Origin: Enterobacter quasihormaechei
GTDB lineage: Bacteria > Pseudomonadota > Gammaproteobacteria > Enterobacterales > Enterobacteriaceae
NCBI RefSeq assembly: GCF_004331385.1
Contig: NZ_SJON01000014.1
Location: forward strand, 43,242-107,241
Direction of reading: 5' to 3'
Length of the DNA stretch: 64,000 bases
Shown here piece by piece: positions 47,645 to 59,389 of the stretch (position 1 is the stretch's first letter; each line of letters starts with the position of its first letter). A program made the position numbers and the translations under genes. Below the pieces are notes generated by a model, which was given only the letters and a program-made list of their open reading frames with translations, did no database searches and was not told the DNA's origin.

Positions 47645-48211
47645 TTACTTCACGCGGGATACGTATTCGCCGGAGCGGGTATCCACTTTGATCACTTCAC
47701 CGATCTGTACGAACAGCGGTACTTTCACCACTGCGCCGGTAGACAGGGTAGCTGGCTTGCCGCCGGTACCTGCGGTATCACCTTTCAGACCTGGATCGGT
47801 TTCAACGATTTCCAGCTCAACGAAGTTCGGCGGGGTAACAGCGATAGGCTGACCGTTCCACAGGGTCACGATGCACTCAGCCTGATCCAGCAGCCACTTA
47901 GCGTTATCGCCAATGGCTTTCGCGTCAGCAGACAGCTGCTCGAAGGTTTCGTTGTTCATGAAGTGCCAGAACTCACCGTCGTTGTACAGGTAAGTCAGGT
48001 TCATATCGACAACATCAGCGCCTTCAGCGGAGTCAGTAGATTTGAAGGTTTTCTCAACACGGGTACCGGTCAGCAGGCGACGCAGCTTAACGCGCGCAAA
48101 TGCCTGGCCTTTACCTGGTTTAACGAATTCGCTGGCTTCAACCGCGTACGGTTCGCCGTCCATCATGATTTTAAGACCAGCACGAAAATCGTTGCTATAG
48201 TACGTTGCCAT
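47645..48211 (-). CDS. efp: EF-P, translation elongation factor P
   Basis: A 188-residue tRNA-shaped factor with KOW-like, OB and second OB domains that relieves ribosome stalling on polyproline. The modified Lys34 is in [15 protein letters not shown] and gets beta-lysine from EpmB and EpmA. The C-terminal signature [14 protein letters not shown] is complete. The ATG at 48211 matches the known length; the open frame extends upstream through the divergent epmB start, but that extension is not supported. Forty bp separate it from epmB. Confidence 0.98.
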   Translation of the reverse strand: MATYYSNDFRAGLKIMMDGEPYAVEASEFVKPGKGQAFARVKLRRLLTGTRVEKTFKSTDSAEGADVVDMNLTYLYNDGEFWHFMNNETFEQLSADAKAIGDNAKWLLDQAECIVTLWNGQPIAVTPPNFVELEIVETDPGLKGDTAGTGGKPATLSTGAVVKVPLFVQIGEVIKVDTRSGEYVSRVK

Positions 48212-48251
48212 AAGGCCCTCTAAATTTGTTAACTGGTAGCTAAGCCACAAA

Positions 48252-49280
48252 ATGGCGCATATTGTAACCCTAAACACCCCGTCCAGAGAAGATTGGTTAT
48301 CGCAACTTGCCGATGTAATCACCAGTCCTGATGAATTGCTGCGTCTTTTAGACCTCGATCAGCACCCGGAGTTGCTTGCTGGCCGTGAGGCAAAGCGACT
48401 TTTCGCCCTGCGCGTTCCCCGCGCGTTTGTCGCCCGAATGGAAAAAGGCAACCCTGACGATCCATTGCTAAAACAAACGCTGACCTCTCAGGATGAGTTT
48501 ATCACTGCGCCGGGATACAGCACCGATCCGCTGGAAGAGCAGAACAGTGTGGTACCGGGTTTGCTGCATAAATACCGCAACCGTGCGCTGCTGCTGGTTA
48601 AGGGCGGCTGTGCGGTAAATTGCCGCTACTGCTTCCGCCGTCACTTCCCGTACGCTGAGAATCAGGGTAATAAGCGCAACTGGCAGGTGGCGCTGGACTA
48701 TATCGCGGCGCACCCGGAACTGGATGAAATCATCTTCTCCGGCGGCGACCCGCTGATGGCAAAAGATCATGAGCTGGACTGGCTGCTGACTCAGCTTGAG
48801 ACCATTCCGCACATTAAGCGTCTGCGCATTCACAGCCGTTTACCGATCGTCATCCCGGCGCGTATCACCGACGCCCTGGTAATGCGCCTGGAGCAGTCCC
48901 GTTTGCAGGTGCTACTGGTGAACCATATCAACCACGCGAATGAAATTGACGCGGACTTTCGCGCGGCGATGGCGCGGCTGCGAAAAGCGGGCGTGACGCT
49001 GCTCAACCAGAGCGTATTACTGCGCGGCGTGAACGACAGCGCCAGGGTGCTGGCCGATCTCAGCAATGCCTTATTTGATGCGGGCGTCATGCCCTATTAT
49101 CTGCACGTTCTTGATCGCGTTCAGGGCGCGGCGCACTTCATGGTGACGGATGAAGAGGCCCGACAGATTATGCGCGAACTGTTAACGCTGGTTTCAGGTT
49201 ATATGGTGCCGAAGCTGGCACGCGAGATTGGCGGAGAGCCGAGTAAGACGCCGCTGGATTTGCAGCTGCGGCAGCAGTAA
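48252..49280 (+). CDS. epmB: EpmB (YjeK), lysine 2,3-aminomutase
   Basis: A 342-residue radical-SAM enzyme turning L-lysine into (R)-beta-lysine for EF-P. The radical-SAM cysteines are in [20 protein letters not shown] binds a lysine near the C terminus, probably in [30 protein letters not shown] is a family mark. It is divergent from efp, its final target. Confidence 0.97.
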   Translation: MAHIVTLNTPSREDWLSQLADVITSPDELLRLLDLDQHPELLAGREAKRLFALRVPRAFVARMEKGNPDDPLLKQTLTSQDEFITAPGYSTDPLEEQNSVVPGLLHKYRNRALLLVKGGCAVNCRYCFRRHFPYAENQGNKRNWQVALDYIAAHPELDEIIFSGGDPLMAKDHELDWLLTQLETIPHIKRLRIHSRLPIVIPARITDALVMRLEQSRLQVLLVNHINHANEIDADFRAAMARLRKAGVTLLNQSVLLRGVNDSARVLADLSNALFDAGVMPYYLHVLDRVQGAAHFMVTDEEARQIMRELLTLVSGYMVPKLAREIGGEPSKTPLDLQLRQQ

Positions 49281-49343
49281 AAGGCAGGTGGCGCTACGCT
49301 TACCTGGCTACAGATCAAGCGGCAGCGCCATCAAAAGTTTAGG

Positions 49344-49697
49344 TCAGTTCGGGCACTTATAGACCTGGCCGTTCATCTGGCTGGCAGTTGGCACAAAGCT
49401 GGACAGCATACCCTGCGTCGGGCTGCTTACCCCGTAAATCACGTTGCCGCCCATAGCCGCCGCCTGATTACGCAGGGCATTGGCCGCACCGCGCATAGAG
49501 CCGCCCTCTTCGCCGTGCTGCCCCGACATCCAGTTGCTCTGCTCGCCAGTGGCGGTGCCTAACAGCTGGCATTCGCTGCCCGGCTTATCTTCCACAAAGC
49601 GAACGCTCTGGCCCGCTGCCGTCAGTTCATTGCTGGTGCTACACCCCGCCAGCAGCAATGCTGCACCTACAATCCCTGCACAGACTTTAATGCGCAT
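49344..49697 (-). CDS. yjeI: YjeI, DUF4156 lipoprotein
   Basis: A 117-residue lipoprotein, MRIKVCAGIVGAALLLAGC, with lipobox LAGC. The mature part, with Ser/Gly and Met stretches and a single disulfide-capable pair (SECQLLGT, YKCPN), is the DUF4156 family of unknown function. I chose the ATG at 49697 so that the signal is N-terminal. In E. coli it lies between groL and epmB; here the iadA operon has come between it and groL. Confidence 0.9.
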   Translation of the reverse strand: MRIKVCAGIVGAALLLAGCSTSNELTAAGQSVRFVEDKPGSECQLLGTATGEQSNWMSGQHGEEGGSMRGAANALRNQAAAMGGNVIYGVSSPTQGMLSSFVPTASQMNGQVYKCPN

Positions 49698-49930
49698 GTT
49701 ATTCCTCGTTTTCAATAAGCTGGACAGTAGTTGTCCGCGTGTAAACCTTATACTAAAAAGATGACCAAAAGAAAAATGCTGAGCATTTCTGCGAGCCAGA
49801 TTCCGCTGGCACTCCTCCGACATCTTAAATGAATTCTGATAATAACCTTTGGGATATCGTGTTTTAGCCCCCGATCGTTTTTAGTGATGCGACGTACAAC
49901 TTTTGTACGCATCTCAAAAAAGGGGGTTTC

Positions 49931-50578
49931 ATGAGTGCATCATCCTCAGGAGAGGAAAAAGTGACCTGGGTGGGCTATCTGGCGTTCGTGCTCACCATCG
50001 TATTTTTCTCAGGCTTTTTCGCCAAAAGTACCGAATGGTGGCGCGTGCTGGATTTTACCGTCTTAAACGGCAGTTTTGGACCGGTGAACGGCGCGCTGAC
50101 GTTTCGCGGCGAGGGCGGGACGGGAGCGAAAGACGGTTTTTTGTTTGCTCTTGAGCTGGCCCCCTCGGTCATTCTGTCGCTCGGGATCATTGCCGTCACC
50201 GAGGGGCTGGGCGGGCTGCGCGCCGCACAACAGCTCATGACGCCCATTTTACGCCCGCTGCTCGGCGTGCCGGGTATCTGCTCTCTGGCGCTTATCGCCA
50301 ACCTGCAAAACACCGATGCCGCCGCCGGGATGACCAAAGAGTTGACCGACGAAGGGGCGATTACCGACCGTGAACGCGCCATTTTCGCCACCTTCCAGAC
50401 CAGCGGTAGCGCCATCATTACCAACTATTTTTCGTCCGGTGCCGCACTTTTTGCCTTCATTACCGTCCCGGTAATCGCGCCGCTTGCCGTCATTCTGGTG
50501 TTTAAATTTGTTGGCGCGAACTTTTTGCGTCTGTGGATCGCGCACAGGGAAGTTCGCCGCGTTCAGGAGGAAAAATGA
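49931..50578 (+). CDS. yjiH: YjiH, nucleoside-recognition-domain membrane protein
   Basis: A 215-residue inner-membrane protein with about five helices of the Gate (nucleoside-recognition) type: SVILSLGIIAVTEGLGGL, then ALIANLQNTDAAAGMTKEL and TFQTSGSAIITNYFSSGAA. It likely forms a two-part carrier with YjiG, whose start it overlaps by 4 bp (ATGA). The substrate is unknown; the cotranscribed isoaspartyl dipeptidase hints at peptides or amino acids, but that is inference. Confidence 0.88.
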   Translation: MSASSSGEEKVTWVGYLAFVLTIVFFSGFFAKSTEWWRVLDFTVLNGSFGPVNGALTFRGEGGTGAKDGFLFALELAPSVILSLGIIAVTEGLGGLRAAQQLMTPILRPLLGVPGICSLALIANLQNTDAAAGMTKELTDEGAITDRERAIFATFQTSGSAIITNYFSSGAALFAFITVPVIAPLAVILVFKFVGANFLRLWIAHREVRRVQEEK

Positions 50579-51036
50579 TCGCCCAGCCGCGTAAAAATAT
50601 CATGGACCTGTTTATCGATGGCGCCCGTCGCGGCTTTACCATCGCCACCACCAGCCTGCTGCCGAACGTGGTTATGGCGTTTGTTATCATTCAGGCGCTC
50701 AAGGTCACCGGCCTGCTGGATATCGTCGGCAGCGTCTGTGAACCGATCATGTCGCTGTGGGGGCTTCCGGGTGCGGCGGCAACCGTCCTGCTGGCCTCGG
50801 TGATGAGCATGGGCGGCGGTGTGGGGGTCTGCGCCAGTCTGGTCGCTGCCGGCACGCTCAACGGGCACGATGCCACTATCCTGCTGCCCGCCATCTATCT
50901 GATGGGCAATCCGGTGCAAAACACCGGCCGTTGCCTTGGCACCGCAGGCGTTAACCCGAAGTATTATCCGCACATTATTACCGTCTGCGTTATTAACGCC
51001 CTGCTCTCAATGTGGGTGATGCAGCTACTCTTCTGA
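50575..51036 (+). CDS. yjiG: YjiG, nucleoside-recognition-domain membrane protein
   Basis: A 153-residue inner-membrane partner of YjiH: DGARRGFTIATTSLLPNVVMA, SMGGGVGVCASLVAAG, and YLMGNPVQNTGRCLGTAGVN. The ATG at 50575 overlaps the yjiH stop by 4 bp and gives the E. coli length. It is followed by iadA after 10 bp. The paired arrangement resembles other split Gate-domain carriers. Confidence 0.9.
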   Translation: MIAQPRKNIMDLFIDGARRGFTIATTSLLPNVVMAFVIIQALKVTGLLDIVGSVCEPIMSLWGLPGAAATVLLASVMSMGGGVGVCASLVAAGTLNGHDATILLPAIYLMGNPVQNTGRCLGTAGVNPKYYPHIITVCVINALLSMWVMQLLF

Positions 51037-51046
51037 GGAGATAAAA

Positions 51047-52210
51047 ATGGATTTTTCAGTGCTGGAACCGCATCTTTTCCGCAATGCGCATCTTTACGCG
51101 CCGGAGGATCGGGGGCGTTGCGATCTGCTGATCGCAGGGGGAAAAATCGTCGCGATTGAAAAAACGGGCCACGCCACAACAAAGCCAGACTGTCCTGAAC
51201 GCGATCTCGCCGGAGCAGTGGTTTGTCCGGGGTTTATCGATCAGCACGTACACCTGATCGGCGGCGGCGGGGAAGCTGGCCCGCACACCCGGACGCCGGA
51301 GGTACGGTTGTCCGCGCTGGTGGCGGCGGGCATCACCTCCGTTGTTGGCCTGCTGGGCACCGACGGCGTGACCCGCCATCCCGAGTCGCTGCTGGCAAAA
51401 ACGCGGGCGCTAGAACATGAAGGGATCAGCGCGTGGATGCTGACAGGCGCGTACGGGCTGCCTTCTGCGACGATTACCGGCAGTGTCGAAAAGGATGTGG
51501 CGCTGATTGATAAAATCATCGGTGTGAAATGCGCGATTTCCGACCATCGCTCTTCCGCACCAGCGGATGATCGGCTCGCAAATATGGCCGCCCAGTCGCG
51601 CGTCGGTGGGCTGCTGGGCGCCAGGGCGGGGATATCCGTGTTTCATCTCGGCAACAGCCCGAAACTGCTCGAGCCGCTGCTTAACATCCTGAATAACGCC
51701 GACGTGCCCCGCACGAAGCTGCTGCCAACCCACGTCAACCGCACCCGGCCACTGTTCCTCGCCGCGCTGGATTATGCCCGCGACGGGGGCTATATCGACA
51801 TCACCACCAGCATCAATGAGCCCATTGATGCCGCCACCGCCATCGCGACGGCCCGCGAAGCGCAGGTGCCGTTTAACCGGCTTACGCTCAGCTCGGACGG
51901 TAACGGCAGCCAGCCGATTTTTGACGCAAACGGCAACCTGGTGGGCATGGGCGTGGCGGGATTCGAGTCCCTGCCGGAAACATTACAAAAGCTGGTCAGT
52001 CAATATCACCTGCCGCTGGAGGAGGCACTTCTGCCGTTTACGCGTAACGTGGCGGAGTTTCTCGGCCTGGAGCATAAGGGGCGGCTCGCGCCCGGATGCG
52101 ATGCCGATTTGCTGGTGCTGACGGATGACCTGAAGATCCGCGAGGTCTGGGCGAAAGGCCGCCAGATGGTGCGCGAAGGCGTTGCATGCGTGAAGGGAAC
52201 ATTTGAGTAG
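51047..52210 (+). CDS. iadA: IadA, isoaspartyl dipeptidase
   Basis: A 387-residue amidohydrolase-family dipeptidase that cleaves beta-aspartyl dipeptides from damaged proteins. Zn ligands are in DQHVHLIGGGG; the lysine to be carboxylated is in IGVKCAISDHRSS; later ligands are VFHLGNS and LLPTHVNR, and the catalytic Asp is in LSSDGNGSQP. All are present, so the enzyme should be active. Last gene of yjiHG-iadA, with GAGGAG before the ATG. Confidence 0.96.
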   Translation: MDFSVLEPHLFRNAHLYAPEDRGRCDLLIAGGKIVAIEKTGHATTKPDCPERDLAGAVVCPGFIDQHVHLIGGGGEAGPHTRTPEVRLSALVAAGITSVVGLLGTDGVTRHPESLLAKTRALEHEGISAWMLTGAYGLPSATITGSVEKDVALIDKIIGVKCAISDHRSSAPADDRLANMAAQSRVGGLLGARAGISVFHLGNSPKLLEPLLNILNNADVPRTKLLPTHVNRTRPLFLAALDYARDGGYIDITTSINEPIDAATAIATAREAQVPFNRLTLSSDGNGSQPIFDANGNLVGMGVAGFESLPETLQKLVSQYHLPLEEALLPFTRNVAEFLGLEHKGRLAPGCDADLLVLTDDLKIREVWAKGRQMVREGVACVKGTFE

Positions 52211-52216
52211 CGGCAA

Positions 52217-52245
52217 TAAAAAACCCCGGGCATTGCTGCCCGGGG
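52217..52245 (-). terminator. Terminator of groES-groEL
   Basis: CCCCGGGCA and TGCCCGGGG pair perfectly over four bases (52224-52245). In the groEL direction the stem is followed by TTTTTTATT. It lies 30 bases after the groEL stop and probably also slows readthrough from iadA. Confidence 0.93.
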
Positions 52246-52274
52246 TTCGTTCTGAGAGGTTCAGAACAACATGA

Positions 52275-53933
<1,659 letters not shown>

Positions 53934-53960
53934 TCAAATTCGTACAGTTTCGTGCGTTAA

Positions 53961-54363
<403 letters not shown>

Positions 54364-54432
54364 GGGTAACCGAAAAAAAATTTGCGAAAGTGTTACCATC
54401 CACTCTCTTTTGATGGTGGCGGGACGAGGCAA

Positions 54433-55680
54433 ATGAGTGGACTCAGGCAGGAGTTGGGGCTGGCGCAGGGTATTGGCTTACTCTCAACGTCCTTGTTAGG
54501 CACGGGAGTATTTGCGGTTCCCGCACTGGCGGCGCTGGTTGCCGGCAATAACAGCCTTTGGGCATGGCCGGTACTGATCGTGCTGGTGTTCCCGGTGGCG
54601 ATTGTGTTTGCCATACTCGGGCGGCACTTCCCCAGCGCGGGCGGCGTAGCGCATTTTGTCGGCATGGCATTTGGCCCACGAATGGAACGCGTCACCGGCT
54701 GGCTGTTTTTATCGGTGATCCCGGTCGGCCTTCCGGCAGCCCTGCATATCGCTACCGGCTTCGGACAGGCGCTGTTTGGCTGGCACGACGAACAGCTGTT
54801 GCTGGCTGAGCTCGGTACGCTGGCGATTGTCTGGTGGGTGGGCTCACGCGGGGCCAGTTCCAGCGCCAATCTGCAAACACTGGTCGCAGCGTTGATCGTC
54901 GCGCTGATCGTCGCCATCTGGTTTGCGGGTGACATTACCGTGGCGGATATTCCTTTCCCCGCGATTAACGACGTCGACCATGTACAGCTTTTCGCGGCAT
55001 TATCCGTCATGTTCTGGTGTTTCGTCGGTCTGGAGGCGTTTGCTCACCTGGCATCCGAGTTTAAACAGCCCGAGCGTGACTTCCCCCGCGCGCTGATGAT
55101 TGGCCTGCTGCTGGCGGGCACCGTGTATTGGGCCTGTACGGTACTGGTGCTGCACTTTAACGCCTTCGGCGAAGAGAAAGCCGCTGCCGCGTCGCTGCCG
55201 GGCATCGTGGTGCAGCTGTTCGGCGTTAAAGCCCTGTGGGTGGCCTGCGTGATTGGCTATCTCGCCTGCTTTGCCAGCCTCAATATCTATATCCAGAGCT
55301 TCGCCCGGCTGGTGTGGTCTCAGGCACTTTATAAACCTGATAGCCGACTCGCACGCCTGTCTAAACGTCAGCTTCCGGCGAATGCGCTGAATACCGTACT
55401 GGGCTGCTGCGTGGTGAGTTCCCTGGGCATTTATCTGCTCGACATCAACCTTGACGCGCTGATTGTCTACGCCAACGGTATCTTCATCATGATCTACCTG
55501 CTGTGCATGCTGGCGGGCTGTCGGCTGCTGAAAGGACGCTTTAAGGCGCTGGCGGCGGTCGGGTGTGTGCTGTGCCTGCTGCTGCTGGCGATGGTGGGGT
55601 GGAAGAGCGTGTACGCCATTATCATGCTGGCGGGGCTGTGGCTGTTTTTACCGAAGCGGCAAAATTCGCAGGCCCGGTAA
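54433..55680 (+). CDS. yjeH: YjeH, L-methionine/branched-chain amino-acid exporter
   Basis: A 415-residue APC-family inner-membrane transporter with about twelve helices, exporting methionine and branched-chain amino acids in E. coli. GIGLLSTSLLGTGVFAVPAL marks helix 1 and FWCFVGLEAFAHLASEFKQP the sixth region. The ATG at 54433 (MSGLRQELG) fits E. coli. The C-terminal residues and the stop codon come from a REP element (55671-55698), so the tail differs from E. coli. Divergent from groE. Confidence 0.93.
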   Translation: MSGLRQELGLAQGIGLLSTSLLGTGVFAVPALAALVAGNNSLWAWPVLIVLVFPVAIVFAILGRHFPSAGGVAHFVGMAFGPRMERVTGWLFLSVIPVGLPAALHIATGFGQALFGWHDEQLLLAELGTLAIVWWVGSRGASSSANLQTLVAALIVALIVAIWFAGDITVADIPFPAINDVDHVQLFAALSVMFWCFVGLEAFAHLASEFKQPERDFPRALMIGLLLAGTVYWACTVLVLHFNAFGEEKAAAASLPGIVVQLFGVKALWVACVIGYLACFASLNIYIQSFARLVWSQALYKPDSRLARLSKRQLPANALNTVLGCCVVSSLGIYLLDINLDALIVYANGIFIMIYLLCMLAGCRLLKGRFKALAAVGCVLCLLLLAMVGWKSVYAIIMLAGLWLFLPKRQNSQAR

Positions 55681-55698
55681 GCGAAGCGCCACCGGGCC
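55671..55698. repeat. REP element that contains the yjeH stop codon
   Basis: GGCCCGGTAAGCGAAGCGCC followed by ACCGGGCC forms a REP hairpin. The TAA of yjeH is inside it, and the preceding Ala-Arg codons (GCC CGG) are REP sequence. Confidence 0.9.
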
Positions 55699-55704
55699 AC
55701 AAAC

Positions 55705-56169
55705 TCACCGATCGTCTTTATGATCTAACCGGTCGCGCTGCTCATCCTTACGCTGGTATTCCCCTTCAAAGGTATCCCCCGGGCCGGTGCTGAAACCACC
55801 GCCCGGCATACGGCTAAAACGCAGGTGCGGCAGCAGCTTCATGGTCAGGTGCTTCTGTACCGGCGGCAACAGCAACAGCAGGCCGAGGAAGTCGGTGAAG
55901 AACCCAGGCAGGATCAGCAGCAGGCCAGCAATAATCAGCGACACGCTTTTGATCATCTCGGCTGCCGGGCTTTCGCCTGCGGCCATCTTCTGCTGCATTA
56001 ACAGGAAATTTTTGAAACCCTGATTGCGCACCAGCGACATGCCGATGACGGAGGTGAAGATCACCAGAATCAGCGTCAGCAGGACGCCCAGCACGTGGGC
56101 AACCTGGATGAAAATCGAAATTTCAATGTAAACATAAAGAAAGAAAGCAATAAACGGTATCCAGCGCAC
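55705..56169 (-). CDS. fxsA: FxsA, cytoplasmic-membrane protein (phage T7 exclusion suppressor)
   Basis: A 154-residue inner-membrane protein with about four helices, followed by a charged C-terminal tail (YQRKDEQRDRLDHKDDR). Overproduction relieves F-plasmid exclusion of phage T7 in E. coli. I chose GTG at 56169 (read as MRWIPFIAFFLYV), six bases after AGGAG; the in-frame ATG six bases upstream directly abuts AGGAG and so is a poor start. Convergent with yjeH across the REP element. Confidence 0.92.
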   Translation of the reverse strand: MRWIPFIAFFLYVYIEISIFIQVAHVLGVLLTLILVIFTSVIGMSLVRNQGFKNFLLMQQKMAAGESPAAEMIKSVSLIIAGLLLILPGFFTDFLGLLLLLPPVQKHLTMKLLPHLRFSRMPGGGFSTGPGDTFEGEYQRKDEQRDRLDHKDDR

Positions 56170-56175
56170 TGGCAT

Positions 56176-56504
56176 CTCCTGTGTGGCAGGTGCCTTCTGG
56201 CCCCTGTCTGAATGTGTTCGCGAAGCGCGTAGATAAGAGATGGTGACGGTTAGCCAAAATTCAATCGGTTTGCACGGATATTTTTTTTGGAAATATTAAA
56301 GCGGTGACCCATTTCACAGATTAATAATTATCATGAAATCGGGTCGATAATAAGTGATCCAGCTTACGGCAATTCGCTATCATCAGCATATGATCTCGAA
56401 CATCTGGCCGATTGAGGGAATAATCGTCGGTCAGAAAATATTCAAAACCACATATATACTGTGTGTTTAGTACAATCCATCGGCAGCTTGAAAAGAAGGT
56501 TCAC
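56176..56504 (+). promoter_or_regulatory. aspA control region with candidate CRP sites
   Basis: A 329-bp AT-rich gap between fxsA and aspA without a gene. A -10 TATACT lies at 56455-56460 with no good -35, as for activator-dependent promoters. Candidate CRP sites: GGTGA-N6-TCACA at 56303-56318 (best), and weaker ones centred at about 56360 and 56396. aspA is CRP-activated in E. coli. GAAGG precedes the start codon. Confidence 0.55.
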
Positions 56505-57941
56505 ATGTTAAACAACATTCGTATCGAAGAAGATTTGTTGGGTACCAGGGAAGTTCCAGCGGATGCCTACTATGGTGTTCACACTCTGAGAGCGATTGAA
56601 AACTTCTACATCAGCAACAGCAAAATCAGCGACATCCCTGAATTTGTGCGTGGCATGGTGATGGTAAAAAAAGCCGCGGCTCTGGCGAACAAAGAGCTGC
56701 AAACCATTCCTAAAAGCGCTGCAAATGCGATTATCGCCGCATGCGATGAAGTGCTGAACAACGGCAAATGCATGGATCAGTTCCCGGTTGACGTCTATCA
56801 GGGCGGCGCAGGCACCTCCGTCAACATGAACACCAACGAAGTGCTGGCGAACATCGGCCTGGAGCTGATGGGGCATCAGAAAGGTGAATACCAGTACCTG
56901 AACCCGAACGACCACGTTAACAAATGTCAGTCCACCAACGACGCGTACCCAACCGGATTCCGCATCGCGGTGTATGCTTCTGTCGTCAAACTGGTCGACG
57001 CGATCAATCAGCTGGGCGATGGCTTCCAGCGTAAAGCCGTTGAGTTCCAGGACATCCTGAAAATGGGCCGTACCCAGTTGCAGGACGCGGTCCCCATGAC
57101 CCTCGGACAGGAATTCCACGCGTTTAACGTGCTGCTGAACGAAGAGACCAAAAACCTGCTGCGCACGTCCGAGCTGCTGCTGGAAGTGAACCTGGGCGCA
57201 ACCGCCATCGGTACACGTCTGAATACGCCGGATGGCTATCAGCAGCTGGCGGTACAGAAGCTGGCTGAAGTGTCCAACCTGCCGGTTGTGCCTGCGGAAG
57301 ACCTGATTGAAGCTACCTCCGACTGCGGCGCCTACGTGATGGTGCACAGCGCGCTGAAGCGTCTGGCGGTGAAACTGTCCAAAATCTGTAACGACCTGCG
57401 CCTGCTCTCCTCCGGTCCACGCGCTGGCCTGAATGAAATCAACCTGCCAGAGTTGCAGGCGGGTTCGTCCATCATGCCAGCTAAAGTTAACCCGGTGGTG
57501 CCGGAAGTGGTGAACCAGGTTTGCTTCAAGGTTATTGGTAACGATACGACCGTCACCATGGCTTCCGAAGCCGGTCAGCTCCAGCTGAACGTGATGGAGC
57601 CAGTGATTGGCCAGGCGATGTTTGAATCCATCCATATTCTGACCAATGCCTGCTACAACCTGCTGGAAAAATGCATTAACGGCATCACCGCCAATAAAGA
57701 GGTGTGTGAAGGTTACGTGTATAACTCAATCGGCATCGTCACCTACCTCAACCCGTTCATCGGCCACCACAACGGCGACATCGTCGGTAAGATTTGTGCC
57801 GAAACCGGTAAGAGCGTGCGTGAGGTCGTTCTTGAGCGAGGATTGTTGACCGAAGCCGAGCTGGACGATATCTTCTCCGCCCAGAACCTGATGCATCCGG
57901 CCTATAAAGCGAAACGATATACCGATGAAAGCGAACAGTAA
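56505..57941 (+). CDS. aspA: AspA, aspartate ammonia-lyase
   Basis: A 478-residue tetrameric lyase turning L-aspartate into fumarate and ammonia. The family signature and SS loop are [20 protein letters not shown] (Ser near 318, Lys324); [10 protein letters not shown] and [17 protein letters not shown] are the other conserved regions. The ATG at 56505 ([10 protein letters not shown]) gives the E. coli length. A terminator follows before dcuA, so the two are only partly cotranscribed. The fumarate feeds FrdABCD in this same window. Confidence 0.98.
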   Translation: MLNNIRIEEDLLGTREVPADAYYGVHTLRAIENFYISNSKISDIPEFVRGMVMVKKAAALANKELQTIPKSAANAIIAACDEVLNNGKCMDQFPVDVYQGGAGTSVNMNTNEVLANIGLELMGHQKGEYQYLNPNDHVNKCQSTNDAYPTGFRIAVYASVVKLVDAINQLGDGFQRKAVEFQDILKMGRTQLQDAVPMTLGQEFHAFNVLLNEETKNLLRTSELLLEVNLGATAIGTRLNTPDGYQQLAVQKLAEVSNLPVVPAEDLIEATSDCGAYVMVHSALKRLAVKLSKICNDLRLLSSGPRAGLNEINLPELQAGSSIMPAKVNPVVPEVVNQVCFKVIGNDTTVTMASEAGQLQLNVMEPVIGQAMFESIHILTNACYNLLEKCINGITANKEVCEGYVYNSIGIVTYLNPFIGHHNGDIVGKICAETGKSVREVVLERGLLTEAELDDIFSAQNLMHPAYKAKRYTDESEQ

Positions 57942-57964
57942 CCGTTCAGGCTAAGCTTCCGAAA

Positions 57965-57992
57965 GGCACGTCACTTGTGACGTGCCTTTTTT
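57965..57992 (+). terminator. Terminator of aspA
   Basis: GGCACGTCAC (57965-57974) and GTGACGTGCC (57977-57986) form a long stem with a tight loop, then TTTTTTCTTT. It lies 23 bases after the aspA stop. Confidence 0.93.
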
Positions 57993-58057
57993 CTTTATGG
58001 GCGTTACCAAAACACAACAATTCAATATCAACTTGTTAATAAGCAAGGCAGGTCTTT

Positions 58058-59359
58058 ATGTTTGGAGCAGAACTCGTCATCGTCCTGTTGGCGATTTATT
58101 TGGGCGCACGACTCGGGGGTATCGGCATCGGTTTTGCCGGCGGTCTCGGGGTGCTCGTACTTACCCTGATCTTTCAGATTAAACCCGGCGCAATCCCTTT
58201 TGACGTTATCGAAATCATCATGGCGGTTATCGCTGCCATTGCGGCCATGCAGGTCGCTGGCGGTATGGACTATCTGGTGAGCCTGGCGGAGCGTATGCTG
58301 CGTCGCCATCCTAAATACATCACCTTCCTTGCCCCGCTGGTGACGTGGTTTATGACCATTCTCGCCGGCACTGGCCACACCGCGTTCTCCACGCTGCCGG
58401 TGATCACCGAAGTGGCCAAAGAGCAGGGCATTCGCCCGTCTCGCCCTCTCTCTATTGCCGTGGTGGCGTCCCAGATTGCGATCACCGCCTCGCCAATCTC
58501 AGCCGCCGTGGTCTTTTTCGCGGGGATCCTTGAGCCGATGGGCGTGAGCTACCTGACGCTGCTGGCGATCTGTATTCCGGTCACGCTGATTGCGGTGATG
58601 ATCACCGCCGTGCTGTGTAACTTCCTCGGCGCCGAGCTGAAAGACGATCCGGTTTACCAGGAGCGCCTGGCAAAAGGCGAAGTGAGCCTGCGCGGAAGCC
58701 AGGTCTTCGAGCTGAAGCCGCACGCGAAACGCTCCGTGCTGCTGTTCCTGATCGGTATCGTCGCCGTGATGTTTTACGCGACCGCCATCAGCGATACGGT
58801 AGGTCTGATCCAGAACCCGGTTCTGCCACGTAACGAAGCCATTGTGGTCTTCATGCTGACCATCGCGACGCTGATTAGCATCACCTGTAAAATCGACACC
58901 AGCGAAGTGCTGAACGCCAGCACCTTCAAATCCGGTATGAGCGCCTGCGTGTGCGTGCTGGGCGTGGCGTGGCTCGGTGATACCTTCGTCAAAGCACACA
59001 TCAGCGATATCCAGACCGTTGCAGGCGACCTGCTGCACAACTATCCGTGGCTGCTGGCGGTGGTGCTGTTCTTCGCGGCGACGCTGCTGTATTCCCAGGC
59101 CGCGACCACCAAAGCGCTGATGCCTGCGGCACTGATGCTGGGCGTTACGCCGCTGACGGCGATTGCCTCTTTTGCGGCCGTTTCCGCCCTGTTCGTGCTG
59201 CCAACCTACCCAACCCTGCTGGCCGCGGTTGAGATGGATGACACCGGCTCAACCCGCATCGGTAAGTACGTGTTTAACCACGCGTTCCTGATCCCGGGCG
59301 TGGTGGCGATTACGCTCTGCGTGATCCTCGGCTTTATCATCGGTGGCATTGTGCTGTAA
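58058..59359 (+). CDS. dcuA: DcuA, anaerobic C4-dicarboxylate transporter
   Basis: A 433-residue inner-membrane carrier with ten or more helices, exchanging aspartate, fumarate and succinate. LGARLGGIGIGFAGGLGVL, ILAGTGHTAFSTLPVI, ASQIAITASPISAAVV and LPTYPTLLAAVEMDDTGSTR are DcuA/DcuB marks, and the length equals E. coli DcuA. Several loops differ from the E. coli sequence I remember, so it may be a divergent form. The linkage aspA-dcuA is conserved and supports DcuA over DcuB. Confidence 0.93.
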   Translation: MFGAELVIVLLAIYLGARLGGIGIGFAGGLGVLVLTLIFQIKPGAIPFDVIEIIMAVIAAIAAMQVAGGMDYLVSLAERMLRRHPKYITFLAPLVTWFMTILAGTGHTAFSTLPVITEVAKEQGIRPSRPLSIAVVASQIAITASPISAAVVFFAGILEPMGVSYLTLLAICIPVTLIAVMITAVLCNFLGAELKDDPVYQERLAKGEVSLRGSQVFELKPHAKRSVLLFLIGIVAVMFYATAISDTVGLIQNPVLPRNEAIVVFMLTIATLISITCKIDTSEVLNASTFKSGMSACVCVLGVAWLGDTFVKAHISDIQTVAGDLLHNYPWLLAVVLFFAATLLYSQAATTKALMPAALMLGVTPLTAIASFAAVSALFVLPTYPTLLAAVEMDDTGSTRIGKYVFNHAFLIPGVVAITLCVILGFIIGGIVL

Positions 59360-59389
59360 ACGGTTAGCCGTTGTAAAAATAGTTAAAAT

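Noticed and set aside
49283..49311. REP-like sequence after epmB
   Set aside because: It has GGTGGCGCTACGCTTACC but the arms are short and diverged. Too weak to list as a REP element.
56508..57635. A 375-codon open frame opposite aspA
   Set aside because: Antisense shadow of aspA without recognisable motifs.
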